The notes under the pieces are model-generated. The model searched no databases. It was given only the letters and a program-made list of their open reading frames with translations, and had not been told where the DNA came from. The translations under genes and the position numbers were made by a program. This document shows positions 19,418-26,806 of a DNA stretch of 64,000 bases, in pieces; within the stretch, counting starts at the first letter, position 1, and every line of letters starts with the position of its first letter. Origin of the DNA: Bacteroidales bacterium (GTDB lineage: Bacteria > Bacteroidota > Bacteroidia > Bacteroidales > UBA932); assembly GCA_017452265.1 (NCBI GenBank), contig JAFTMS010000031.1, positions 1 through 64,000 of the forward strand, in the 5' to 3' direction.

Positions 19418-19438
19418 ATATTATTTTTAAATATAATT

Positions 19439-19603
19439 GTAATGGTTATTGGAGGGTGTAGAATAAGTTTGGCTTGGTTGCGTCGGAACAAGTTCCGACT
19501 TCATCCCTCCCACGACTTAGTCGCGGGCCCCTCCCGTTCACGAGGCCACGGGCGGCCACCCCATCCAAACTTATCCTGCACCCATCGCTGAATTAACCAT
19601 TAC
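19439..19603. repeat. 165-bp inverted-repeat (MITE-like) element
   Basis: The ends are exact 10-bp inverted repeats, GTAATGGTTA (19439-19448) and TAACCATTAC (19594-19603). A second inner pair, GGGTGTAGAATAAGTTTGG and CCAAACTTATCCTGCACCC, matches at all but two positions. Inside are a short hairpin GTCGGAAC/GTTCCGAC (19,482-19,499) and a GC-rich CCCACG...CGGGC block. The whole can fold as one long hairpin. It lies between convergent frdB and hflX, and its right end covers the hflX stop codon. It may be a nonautonomous insertion or a complex bidirectional terminator. Confidence 0.6.
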
Positions 19604-20790
19604 CAAAGGAAATTGTCGAATGGATAGCGACCGGCGTGAATTTCGGCTACCATTTTGTACAGATCTCCGCGCAGTTTGTCTATACCGATCCTGTCTTTTG
19701 CCGAGATGAATATGCAAGGCGTATTTTCCTTTGCAATCCAGCTGTTCTTAAATTCTTCCAGCGTGTAATTTACCTGCTTTTTAGGCTCCAGAGAGAACTC
19801 ATCGTATTCTTCATATCTGTATGCATCGATCTTGTTGAAAACGACGAAAACAGGCTTGTCTATGGCCTTTATATCCTTCAGCGTCTCCTCCACAACCTTG
19901 ATATGTTCCTCGAAATTAGGGTGTGATATATCCACCACATGCATCAGGATATCCGCCTCACGAACCTCGTCCAGCGTACTCTTGAATGCCTCCACAAGCT
20001 GTGTCGGCAGCTTCCTTATGAATCCCACTGTATCACTGAGAAGGAAAGGCACATTTTCGATCACAACCTTTCTCACCGTCGTATCAAGCGTAGCAAACAG
20101 CTTGTTTTCCGCAAAAACGTCGCTTTTAGCCAGCAGATTCATCAAAGTGCTCTTACCTACATTCGTGTATCCGACGAGCGAAATACGCACCAAAGAACCC
20201 CTGTTTCCGCGCTGTGACGCCATCTGCTTGTCAACCTTCTTCAACTGTTCCTTCAGCCTCGAAATCTTGTCCTGGATTATTCGACGGTCCGTCTCGATCT
20301 GCGTCTCACCCGGACCTCTCATGCCGATACCTCCCTTCTGCCTTTCAAGATGCGTCCACATTCTCGTTAGTCTCGGAAGAAGATATTGATACTGAGCAAG
20401 TTCTACCTGCATTTTTGCATATGCCGTCTTGGCTCTTTGAGCGAATATGTCCAGAATCAGGTTAGTTCTGTCCAGAATCCTTATGTTCAGTTCGCGCTCT
20501 ATGTTTCTCAGCTGGGTAGGGGAGAGCTCGTCATCGAAAATCACCACTTCGATTTCATTTTCCTCGATGTACTGCTTGATTTCCTGCAGCTTTCCGCTTC
20601 TTATATATGTTCTCGAATCAGGCCTGTCCACCTTCTGTATGAACTTCTTCACACCGATTGCTCCGGCCGTTTCCGCAAGAAATTCCAGTTCGTCAAGATA
20701 CTCCATCACCTGCCTTTCGTCGTCTCCCTGCTTTATGACTCCGACGAAGACAGCCTTTTCATTATGCTGCTCTTCTATAATTTTCGCCAT
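19600..20790 (-). CDS. hflX: GTPase HflX
   Basis: Ribosome-associated GTPase that rescues or splits stalled 70S ribosomes under stress. The 396-residue protein has the HflX N-terminal domain (FVGVIKQGDDERQVMEYLDE; QLRNIERELNIRILDRT), the linker GMRGPGETQIETDRR, and a G domain with Walker A VGYTNVGKSTL, G3 DTVGFIRKLP and G4 NKID. It is monocistronic. Its last residues NFLW and stop fall in the inverted-repeat end at 19,594-19,603. Confidence 0.95.
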   Translation of the reverse strand: MAKIIEEQHNEKAVFVGVIKQGDDERQVMEYLDELEFLAETAGAIGVKKFIQKVDRPDSRTYIRSGKLQEIKQYIEENEIEVVIFDDELSPTQLRNIERELNIRILDRTNLILDIFAQRAKTAYAKMQVELAQYQYLLPRLTRMWTHLERQKGGIGMRGPGETQIETDRRIIQDKISRLKEQLKKVDKQMASQRGNRGSLVRISLVGYTNVGKSTLMNLLAKSDVFAENKLFATLDTTVRKVVIENVPFLLSDTVGFIRKLPTQLVEAFKSTLDEVREADILMHVVDISHPNFEEHIKVVEETLKDIKAIDKPVFVVFNKIDAYRYEEYDEFSLEPKKQVNYTLEEFKNSWIAKENTPCIFISAKDRIGIDKLRGDLYKMVAEIHAGRYPFDNFLW

Positions 20791-20805
20791 TTGCTCTTTA
20801 TATTT

Positions 20806-20837
20806 TCATTCTGGCGTTGTTGCGCTCCTCAGAATGA
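20806..20837. repeat. Short palindromic dispersed repeat copy
   Basis: TCATTCTG (20806-20813) and CAGAATGA (20830-20837) are perfect inverted repeats around a loop containing GCGCTCCT. The ends resemble the dispersed palindromic units at 24,308, 24,443, 25,105 and 54,558. It lies upstream of hflX. Confidence 0.45.
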
Positions 20838-20850
20838 CTTTTTAATTTAG

Positions 20851-20888
20851 AAAAAATAACGCCGAGCAATTCGTTTGTTCGGCGTTAT
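20851..20888 (-). terminator. Rho-independent terminator of tonB
   Basis: ATAACGCCGA (20856-20865) pairs perfectly with TCGGCGTTAT (20879-20888). On the minus strand the stem is followed by a run of T (complement of AAAAAA at 20851-20856). It is 23 bp beyond the tonB stop. Confidence 0.85.
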
Positions 20889-20910
20889 CATATATTTGAT
20901 TGTCAAATGA

Positions 20911-21600
20911 TTATCTCAACTGGAAGATAACAGGGAATGTATAGGTTACCGGAACCGCACGGTCTCTCTGCTTTCCTGGCTTCCACTTTGGAGACATTGA
21001 AACCACTCTGACAGCCTCTTTGTCAAGCGATGGATCGACTCCACGGAGAACCTTTACCTTTGTTACCGAGCCATCCTTCTCTACTGTAAACTGGAGTGTC
21101 ACACGGCCCTGAACACCGTTTTCCTTTGCAATCTCCGGATATACAAGCCTTGAATTCACCCACTTTGAGAACTGGTTAGCATCACCGCCCTGGAATGACG
21201 GCTTTTCCTCTACCAGCTGGAACGGAATAGCTTCCTCTTCAACGACTTCCTCTTCAACTTCCACATAATCCATGATTTCAACTCCGAGGTTTGCATCGTC
21301 CTCAAGGTTCATGAACATATCGTCCTCAAGCTCGATTTCATCGTCCACGATGTCGATCTGGTCTGAAAGGACAGGAATCTTCGGTGCTGATGGTGGAGGT
21401 GGAGGTGTGTCCTGAGTGATTGGAATGATTTCCTCTTCCGCTGCGATTTCAGTTGTGTCCTCAAGCGTCGACACCGTTGTCTCCTTGCTTGTGTACTCGA
21501 AGGCGCCGAGTGTGATGGCCAGTGAAACTACAAGACCGATCTCCACAAAAAGGAGCTTCTTGTTTTCAAGGTTTGCCTTTTCTGACTTTTTGATTTCCAT
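20911..21600 (-). CDS. tonB: Energy transducer TonB
   Basis: Transmits proton-motive-force energy from ExbBD to TonB-dependent outer-membrane receptors such as SusC. The 229-residue protein has a short cytoplasmic segment, one N-terminal transmembrane helix (LLFVEIGLVVSLAITLGAF, about residues 15-33), a periplasmic linker with TPPPPPSAPK and a strikingly acidic stretch (about residues 80-120), and a C-terminal TonB domain (about 145-229: RLVYPEIAKENGVQGRVTLQ ... RGVDPSLDKEAVRVVSMSPKW). exbB and exbD are not nearby. It is divergent from ybeY. Confidence 0.93.
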   Translation of the reverse strand: MEIKKSEKANLENKKLLFVEIGLVVSLAITLGAFEYTSKETTVSTLEDTTEIAAEEEIIPITQDTPPPPPSAPKIPVLSDQIDIVDDEIELEDDMFMNLEDDANLGVEIMDYVEVEEEVVEEEAIPFQLVEEKPSFQGGDANQFSKWVNSRLVYPEIAKENGVQGRVTLQFTVEKDGSVTKVKVLRGVDPSLDKEAVRVVSMSPKWKPGKQRDRAVPVTYTFPVIFQLR

Positions 21601-21714
21601 ATTGATTGTTAGTTTTTCTATATTCTTAAGTTTTATGGCGTAGTCTGCGCTACTCCATTTTGCCCGGTAAAGTTATAAATTATATTTTTTATTTCAAACT
21701 TTTTATACATTTTG

Positions 21715-21722
21715 TAGCTTTG
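21715..21722 (+). promoter_or_regulatory. -7 box upstream of ybeY
   Basis: TAGCTTTG matches TAnnTTTG and lies 16 bp before the ybeY ATG (21,739), implying a very short leader for the ybeY-mnmG transcript. No well-spaced TTG is seen. Confidence 0.45.
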
Positions 21723-21738
21723 CAGAAAATTTTATGCC

Positions 21739-22158
21739 ATGATTTCTTATTATTTCGAGGATACCGATTTTGTGTTCAAAGGCAAGACACTGAACAACAG
21801 ATGGCTTAAGCTGGTGGCTGAAAGCGAGATAAGACGCATCGGACAGATTTCCATAATTTTCTGTTCCGACAATTATATATTGGACGTCAATCAGAAATAT
21901 CTCCAGCATGATTATTTCACCGACATCATCACGTTTGACTATTGCGAAGGCGATCGTCTTTCCGGAGACCTTTTCATAAGTGTGGATTCCGTCCGGGAGA
22001 ATGCAATAGAGTACGGTACCGATTTCGCTGACGAACTGAACAGGGTCATAGTTCATGGGGTGCTCCATCTTATCGGCTATGATGATCATTGCGAAGAGGA
22101 CATCGCTCAGATGAGGTCAAAGGAAAATTATTACCTTTCATTGAGGAATCTGCTTTAG
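21739..22158 (+). CDS. ybeY: Endoribonuclease YbeY (16S rRNA maturation)
   Basis: Zn-dependent endoribonuclease involved in 16S rRNA 3'-end processing and ribosome quality control. At 139 residues it is the usual length. The zinc-binding signature HGVLHLIGYDDH has the expected three His residues, and DIITFDY is a conserved preceding block. The stop lies 3 bp before the mnmG start, indicating an operon. Confidence 0.95.
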   Translation: MISYYFEDTDFVFKGKTLNNRWLKLVAESEIRRIGQISIIFCSDNYILDVNQKYLQHDYFTDIITFDYCEGDRLSGDLFISVDSVRENAIEYGTDFADELNRVIVHGVLHLIGYDDHCEEDIAQMRSKENYYLSLRNLL

Positions 22159-22161
22159 GAT

Positions 22162-24270
22162 ATGCGTAAGGAGTATGATGTTATAGTTGTAGGCGGCGGA
22201 CATGCCGGCTGTGAGGCTGCAATGGCCGCTTCTCGCATGGGTTCTTCTGTGCTTCTCATATCTATGGATATGAACAAATTTGCACAGATGTCCTGCAATC
22301 CGGCTATTGGTGGTATTGCTAAAGGTCAGATTGTCAGAGAAATAGATGCTCTTGGAGGATATACCGGCATAGTCACTGACGCCTCGACTCTCCAGTTCAG
22401 GATGCTGAACAGATCCAAAGGTCCTGCTATGTGGAGCCCTCGCGCACAGTGTGATAAAATCCAATTTTCCCTGTACTGGCGTAAAATACTCGAAAGTGCC
22501 TGTAACTTAGACCTTTATCAAGATTCTGTGACCGGTTTTATCTTTTCTGGTTCAAAAATTTCGGGAGTCCGTACGACTACAGGCGCAATTTTCAATTCTC
22601 GGACGGTTATTCTTACCGCCGGAACCTTCCTTGACGGCCGTATGTTCATTGGGCGTACCATGTTCGAGGGAGGAAGGATAGGGGAGTTGCCTTCCCATGG
22701 TCTGACCCGGCAGCTCGTAGAGATGGGAGTTCGGACTGCGCGCATGAAGACAGGTACTCCGCCTCGTATCGACATTTCGTCTGTCGACACGTCGAAGCTT
22801 CTTCATCAGTTCGGTGATGAGACTCCTGAAAAGTTTTCTTATCTTCCGTACCTGTCCACGGCTCAGAACGGAACTCCTCAGATGCCTTGTTTCGTAGTAC
22901 ATACCAATCCTCGTGTGCATGACATATTGAGAAGCGGCTTCAATGACTCTCCGTTGTTTTCAGGTCTTATAACAGGTATAGGTCCGCGCTACTGTCCGAG
23001 CATAGAAGATAAGCTCAGGACATTTGCCGACAAGACCGAACATCAGCTTTTCCTTGAGCCGGAGGGAAGGGGAACAAATGAATATTATCTTCAGGGTTTC
23101 TCTTCTTCTCTGCCGCTTGATGTACAGATGGATGCCCTTCATGCTATTGAAGGGCTTGAAGATTCAAAGGTATACCGACCTGCCTATGATGTTGAATATG
23201 ATTACTTTGATCCTGTTCAACTTAAACCATCACTTGAGCTGAAGAATATAGAAAATCTGTTCTTTGCCGGCCAAATTAATGGTACAACCGGATACGAAGA
23301 GGCTGCTGCTCAAGGACTTATAGCCGGAATGAATGCTCATCTCAAGGTTGCTGGAAAGGATCCTTTCATATTGAAGCGTGACCAGGCTTATATCGGAGTC
23401 CTTATTGATGATCTGATAACGAAGGGCGTAGATGAACCTTACAGGATGTTTACATCAAGGGCTGAGTATAGGACACTTCTGAGGCAGGACAATGCTGATT
23501 TCAGGCTCACACCGTTATCTTTTAAGGTTGGTCTTGCGGACAGATTCAGATATGATTATACCATGAAGAAATATGAGTCTGTAGAGCTTTTCAATCAGTT
23601 TTTTGCTGATGCATCTGTGAAGCCTGATGATGTAAATCAGTACTTGACTACTGTTTCTTCAGCTGAAATTAATTCAAGAAAGAGAATAACAGAACTTATT
23701 TCAAGACCTCAAACCTCGGTAAGTGAAATTTTAAATTTAGTTCCACGTGGAACTTTTTCTAAATTCGATATTGATCTGGAATCGGAATTTTCTTCGCCTT
23801 TGAATAATTTGCTTAATGAGGGCGTGAAATATTGTGATCTTATCAAGTATGGTTCCTACGCTTCTTTGAAGGATAAATTTTCTGGTGAATATTCTTCGGA
23901 GAATCTGTCTTATCAGGATGCTGTGCATATTCTCCAGTATAATACAGAGTATCCTGTCGCTGATTTAGATTCTTCATCATTGGATTCAAAAATAATGACT
24001 GAATACAAGAGGGAAGTGTTGGACGCTTCTGAAATATCCATTAAATATAAAGGATACATTCAGCGTGAGCAGCAGATGGCAGATAAAATCATGAGGTTGG
24101 AGAATCTGATTATACCGGAAGATTTTGATTTTGACAGGGTCGAGAGTCTGTCGATAGAATGTCGTCAGAAGCTCAAGAAATATGCTCCAAGAACGATAGC
24201 ACAGGCATCAAGAATATCTGGGGTATCTCCGGCGGATATATCTGTGCTTCTTGTGTATTTTGGTAGATAA
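22162..24270 (+). CDS. mnmG: tRNA uridine 5-carboxymethylaminomethyl modification enzyme MnmG, with insertion
   Basis: With MnmE this FAD enzyme builds cmnm5U34 in tRNA anticodons. The FAD motif VVGGGHAGCEAAMAASRMG, the CNPAIGGIAKGQIVREIDALGG block and GQINGTTGYEEAAAQGLIAG are intact. At 702 residues it is about 70 longer than typical MnmG (about 620-630). The extra length lies between LNLVPRGTF (about residue 528) and the conserved EISIKYKGYIQREQQ near residue 633. That second half is visibly AT-richer than the first. A parS-like palindrome is embedded at the start of the insertion and another overlaps the stop codon. Confidence 0.95.
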   Translation: MRKEYDVIVVGGGHAGCEAAMAASRMGSSVLLISMDMNKFAQMSCNPAIGGIAKGQIVREIDALGGYTGIVTDASTLQFRMLNRSKGPAMWSPRAQCDKIQFSLYWRKILESACNLDLYQDSVTGFIFSGSKISGVRTTTGAIFNSRTVILTAGTFLDGRMFIGRTMFEGGRIGELPSHGLTRQLVEMGVRTARMKTGTPPRIDISSVDTSKLLHQFGDETPEKFSYLPYLSTAQNGTPQMPCFVVHTNPRVHDILRSGFNDSPLFSGLITGIGPRYCPSIEDKLRTFADKTEHQLFLEPEGRGTNEYYLQGFSSSLPLDVQMDALHAIEGLEDSKVYRPAYDVEYDYFDPVQLKPSLELKNIENLFFAGQINGTTGYEEAAAQGLIAGMNAHLKVAGKDPFILKRDQAYIGVLIDDLITKGVDEPYRMFTSRAEYRTLLRQDNADFRLTPLSFKVGLADRFRYDYTMKKYESVELFNQFFADASVKPDDVNQYLTTVSSAEINSRKRITELISRPQTSVSEILNLVPRGTFSKFDIDLESEFSSPLNNLLNEGVKYCDLIKYGSYASLKDKFSGEYSSENLSYQDAVHILQYNTEYPVADLDSSSLDSKIMTEYKREVLDASEISIKYKGYIQREQQMADKIMRLENLIIPEDFDFDRVESLSIECRQKLKKYAPRTIAQASRISGVSPADISVLLVYFGR
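23739..23754. other. parS-like ParB-binding palindrome 1
   Basis: AGTTCCACGTGGAACT is a perfect 16-bp palindrome. Its core GTTCCACGTGGAAC differs from the widespread parS consensus GTTTCACGTGAAAC by one symmetrical base pair, and this form is known from other bacteria. It lies in frame within mnmG and encodes Val-Pro-Arg-Gly-Thr. Confidence 0.7.
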
Positions 24271-24306
24271 AGGAAAGTAGTTCCACGTGGAACTACTTTC
24301 CTTTAT
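24267..24306. terminator. 40-bp perfect palindrome with parS-like core at the mnmG stop
   Basis: Positions 24267-24286 are the exact reverse complement of 24287-24306. The central 14 bp are again GTTCCACGTGGAAC. The palindrome overlaps the mnmG TAA stop (24268-24270), ends in TTTATT on the right, and would serve as a terminator for mnmG. It thus looks like a combined terminator and ParB-binding site (parS-like site 2). Confidence 0.75.
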
Positions 24307-24307
24307 T

Positions 24308-24343
24308 AGATTCTCACGCCTCTGTCGAGGCTCAGAATGACGT
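24308..24343. repeat. Short palindromic dispersed repeat copy
   Basis: AGATTCTCACGCC...GGCTCAGAATGACGT has imperfect inverted ends and resembles the AGATTGCCACG...AATGACGT units at 25,105 and 54,558. It follows directly after the mnmG terminator palindrome. Confidence 0.45.
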
Positions 24344-24442
24344 ATTGCAATTAATATTATGCGGTGATAAGTCTCATTGCGACCTTATCGCGTCATTGTA
24401 AAGACAATGTACATCATGCGAGTTTATAGACGATTTGGTTAT

Positions 24443-24475
24443 GTCATTGTGAGGCTCGCAAAGCCGTGGCAATCT
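24443..24475. repeat. Short palindromic dispersed repeat copy (inverted)
   Basis: GTCATTGTGAGGCTCGCAAAG...GGCAATCT is the reverse-complement orientation of the AGATTGCC...AATGAC unit. It ends 14 bp before the ruvA stop, so the mnmG-ruvA gap is filled largely by two opposed copies. Confidence 0.45.
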
Positions 24476-24488
24476 CTGAAAATATGCC

Positions 24489-25076
24489 TTACAAGCGCTT
24501 TAAAGCCAGTTTTATGATTTCTTCGAGCGTCGCCGCCGGCTTTTCTTTCAATACTGCCGACACTGCCTTGTTTACATTTGCCTTTGTAAATCCAAGCATT
24601 ACGAGAGCTGTCACAGCTTCGTCCACCATTGCATTCGAAGACGTGCTGAACAATGCCTGGCTCTCTGCTCCTGCGCCTTTGACTATCTTGTCTTTCAGCT
24701 CCAGAATGAGTCTCTGGGCGCTTTTAAGGCCGATTCCCTTAATGCTTTTAATCTTGTTGATGTCTTCCGAAAGTATGGCGTTTCTGATTTCTTCCGCGGT
24801 CAAAGATGAAAGCATCATCCTTGCTGTCGATGCTCCTATTCCTGACACACCGATCAGCAGGCGGAACAGTTCGCGTTCGTCCTTTGAGGCGAAACCATAA
24901 TACAGTTCTTCGTCTTCACGGATGTAATGGTGAATGTATACGGTGGCGTCGGATTTTCCGTTCAATCCTTCGTAAGTCTGAAGCGATATCAGTATCCTGT
25001 AGCCTATTCCATAGCATTCAAGGATGACTTCTGTAGGTGTCAGTTCCGTTACGGAACCTTTAATATAGTCTATCAT
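24489..25076 (-). CDS. ruvA: Holliday junction branch-migration protein RuvA
   Basis: DNA-binding partner of RuvB; tetramers hold the four-way junction. The 195-residue length is typical. Domain I starts MIDYIKGSVTELTPTEVILE with an OB fold. Helix-hairpin-helix motifs follow (LIGVSGIGASTARMMLS and IKSIKGIGLKSAQRLILELK), and a C-terminal RuvB-binding domain includes EAVTALVMLGFTKANVNKAV. It is leftward, unlike its rightward neighbours, and is not linked to ruvB or ruvC. Confidence 0.96.
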   Translation of the reverse strand: MIDYIKGSVTELTPTEVILECYGIGYRILISLQTYEGLNGKSDATVYIHHYIREDEELYYGFASKDERELFRLLIGVSGIGASTARMMLSSLTAEEIRNAILSEDINKIKSIKGIGLKSAQRLILELKDKIVKGAGAESQALFSTSSNAMVDEAVTALVMLGFTKANVNKAVSAVLKEKPAATLEEIIKLALKRL

Positions 25077-25104
25077 GATTTGTTTGTTTAATTTTCTTCA
25101 ATTT

Positions 25105-25140
25105 AGATTGCCACGTCACTGTCGTTCCTCGCAATGACGT
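25105..25140. repeat. Short palindromic dispersed repeat copy
   Basis: AGATTGCCACGTCACTG...CCTCGCAATGACGT, with opposed GATTGC and GCAATGAC ends, lies upstream of the ruvA start. The unit recurs at 54,558 and in variant form at 24,308, 24,443 and 20,806. It has the look of a REP-type repeat found only between genes. Confidence 0.5.
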
Positions 25141-25238
25141 TCATTGCACTGATGCTTGTTTTGCGTATATTATGTTCAATGATTATCCGTTATCCGTGCA
25201 GTACGTATTTGATTATTCATACATCGTTATGGCTACCA

Positions 25239-25366
25239 TCACACAGAAAATTCGCTAAAAAGCTGTGTGACGGTTCCGATTGCATCGCCGAATGTGCTAC
25301 TGGTGCGCTGTATTGAGGGTATCTAAAAGCGTCACACGAAAAAATGCCACAAAACCTGTGTGACGC
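25239..25366. repeat. Two tandem related hairpins upstream of sufS
   Basis: In a 502-bp gene-free gap (25,077-25,578), TCACACAG (25239-25246) pairs with CTGTGTGA (25263-25270). About 90 bp on, GCGTCACAC (25329-25337) pairs with GTGTGACGC (25358-25366). Both loops are A-rich and both units continue as TGTGTGACG-TCC, so they are diverged copies of one element. No coding potential is convincing in this gap. Confidence 0.55.
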
Positions 25367-25527
25367 TCCCATGCTGTTCATTTCGGTCTTTGAGCTCCAG
25401 TTGAAATGACAAAGTGAGCTTTACTCAGAATGAACAATGGTAGACAATTTACTGCACCTTTAGCGGACAATCAATTTTGTTCTGCAAAATTATGATAATA
25501 ATCTGTATAATGAAACATTGTTTTTGT

Positions 25528-25535
25528 TAAATTTG
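25528..25535 (+). promoter_or_regulatory. -7 box upstream of the suf genes
   Basis: TAAATTTG fits TAnnTTTG and lies 43 bp before the sufS start. No TTG lies at the ideal spacing, so strength is uncertain. Confidence 0.45.
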
Positions 25536-25578
25536 CAGGATTTTAGGAGCGTAACTCACGACAATAAAAAATAGGACA

Positions 25579-26805
25579 ATGAATGTAAATGAAATACGCG
25601 AAATGTTTCCGGCACTTTCAAGGAAGGTGTATGGGAAGGATCTTGTGTATTTCGACAATGCAGCCACTTCCCAGCGTGTTCAGACTGTCATCGACAAGTG
25701 GAACGAGATAAGCGTGCAGTCAAATGCCAATATCCATAGGGCAGTGCATCGCATGGCTGATGAGGCCACTCAGGCGTATGAACAGGCCAGAGATGCTGTG
25801 AAGGACTTCCTCAATGCTGAAAGCAGACAGGAGATAGTTTTTACGAGCGGTACAACGGCAGCAATCAACCTTATTGCCTTCTGTTTCGGTGAGGCTTTTG
25901 TGAGGGAAGGGGATGAAGTTGTTGTAAGTGAGGCTGAGCACCATTCCAACATAGTGCCGTGGCAGATGATGTGTCAGAGGAAGGGTGCTGTCTTGAAGGT
26001 TCTGCCTGTGGACGATTCCGGACACATTGCATTGGAAAAGCTTGATACGCTTCTTACTGACAAGGTGAAGATACTTGCGGTAACACATGTCTCGAATGTG
26101 CTCGGAATCATCAATCCTATCCGGCAGATTATAGAAAAGTGTCATGAGAAGGGGATTCCGGTGCTTGTGGACGGAGCCCAGGGGGCGGTACACTGTATGC
26201 CTGACGTAAAGGAACTGGATTGCGACTTCTATGTATTTTCCGGTCACAAGCTTTACGCTGCCACAGGTACCGGAGTGCTTTACGGAAAGAAAAAATGGCT
26301 GGAGCAGATGCCTCCGTATATGGGAGGCGGCGAGATGGTTGGAACTGTGAAATTTTCAGGGACGACTTATGCTCCGCTTCCGATGAAGTATGAGGCCGGC
26401 ACTCAGAACTTCGCTTCCGCCGCGACTTTAAAGCCTGCTTTAGAATTTATTAACTTATTGAATAATAATGAGTTAATAAAATATAACGATACCATAAGAG
26501 ATTATCTTCTTGATAAGCTGACAGCAGATAAGAGAATAAGGCTTTATGGTGTTCCGCGTGGAACAAATGAAGAAAAGATACCGCTTTTTTCCTTTTCTGT
26601 CGAAGGAGTGCATCACGAAGATCTGGCTCTGATTCTCGACAAGATGGGGATTGCCGCAAGGTCGGGTCAGATGTGTGCCGAACCGGTAATGGACCGTTTC
26701 GGTGTGACCGGAATGCTCAGGGTGTCGCTCGCTCCATACAATACGATGGAAGAGGCGGAATATTTTGTGAAATGCCTTGATAAGGCGATTAATATGTTGG
26801 TATAA
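25579..26805 (+). CDS. sufS: Cysteine desulfurase SufS
   Basis: PLP enzyme that takes sulfur from cysteine as a persulfide for Fe-S cluster assembly. The 408-residue protein shows YFDNAATSQRVQTVID at the N-terminus, the lysine that binds PLP in FSGHKLYAATGTG, and the active-site cysteine in the group-II context RSGQMCAEPVMDRFG. It is 1 bp upstream of sufE, its sulfur acceptor. sufBCD are not in the window. A parS-like site lies inside the gene at 26,550. Confidence 0.95.
   Translation: MNVNEIREMFPALSRKVYGKDLVYFDNAATSQRVQTVIDKWNEISVQSNANIHRAVHRMADEATQAYEQARDAVKDFLNAESRQEIVFTSGTTAAINLIAFCFGEAFVREGDEVVVSEAEHHSNIVPWQMMCQRKGAVLKVLPVDDSGHIALEKLDTLLTDKVKILAVTHVSNVLGIINPIRQIIEKCHEKGIPVLVDGAQGAVHCMPDVKELDCDFYVFSGHKLYAATGTGVLYGKKKWLEQMPPYMGGGEMVGTVKFSGTTYAPLPMKYEAGTQNFASAATLKPALEFINLLNNNELIKYNDTIRDYLLDKLTADKRIRLYGVPRGTNEEKIPLFSFSVEGVHHEDLALILDKMGIAARSGQMCAEPVMDRFGVTGMLRVSLAPYNTMEEAEYFVKCLDKAINMLV
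26550..26565. other. parS-like palindrome 3
   Basis: TGTTCCGCGTGGAACA inside sufS matches the perfect palindrome TGTTCCACGTGGAACA at 15 of 16 positions and is the same motif as sites at 23,739 and 24,280. It encodes part of VPRGT, as does site 1, in a protein position where this is not a SufS signature. Confidence 0.6.
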
Positions 26806-26806
26806 A

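Noticed and set aside
25134-25316. 60-codon frame upstream of sufS
   Set aside because: It runs through a dispersed repeat and a hairpin and has no recognisable domain.
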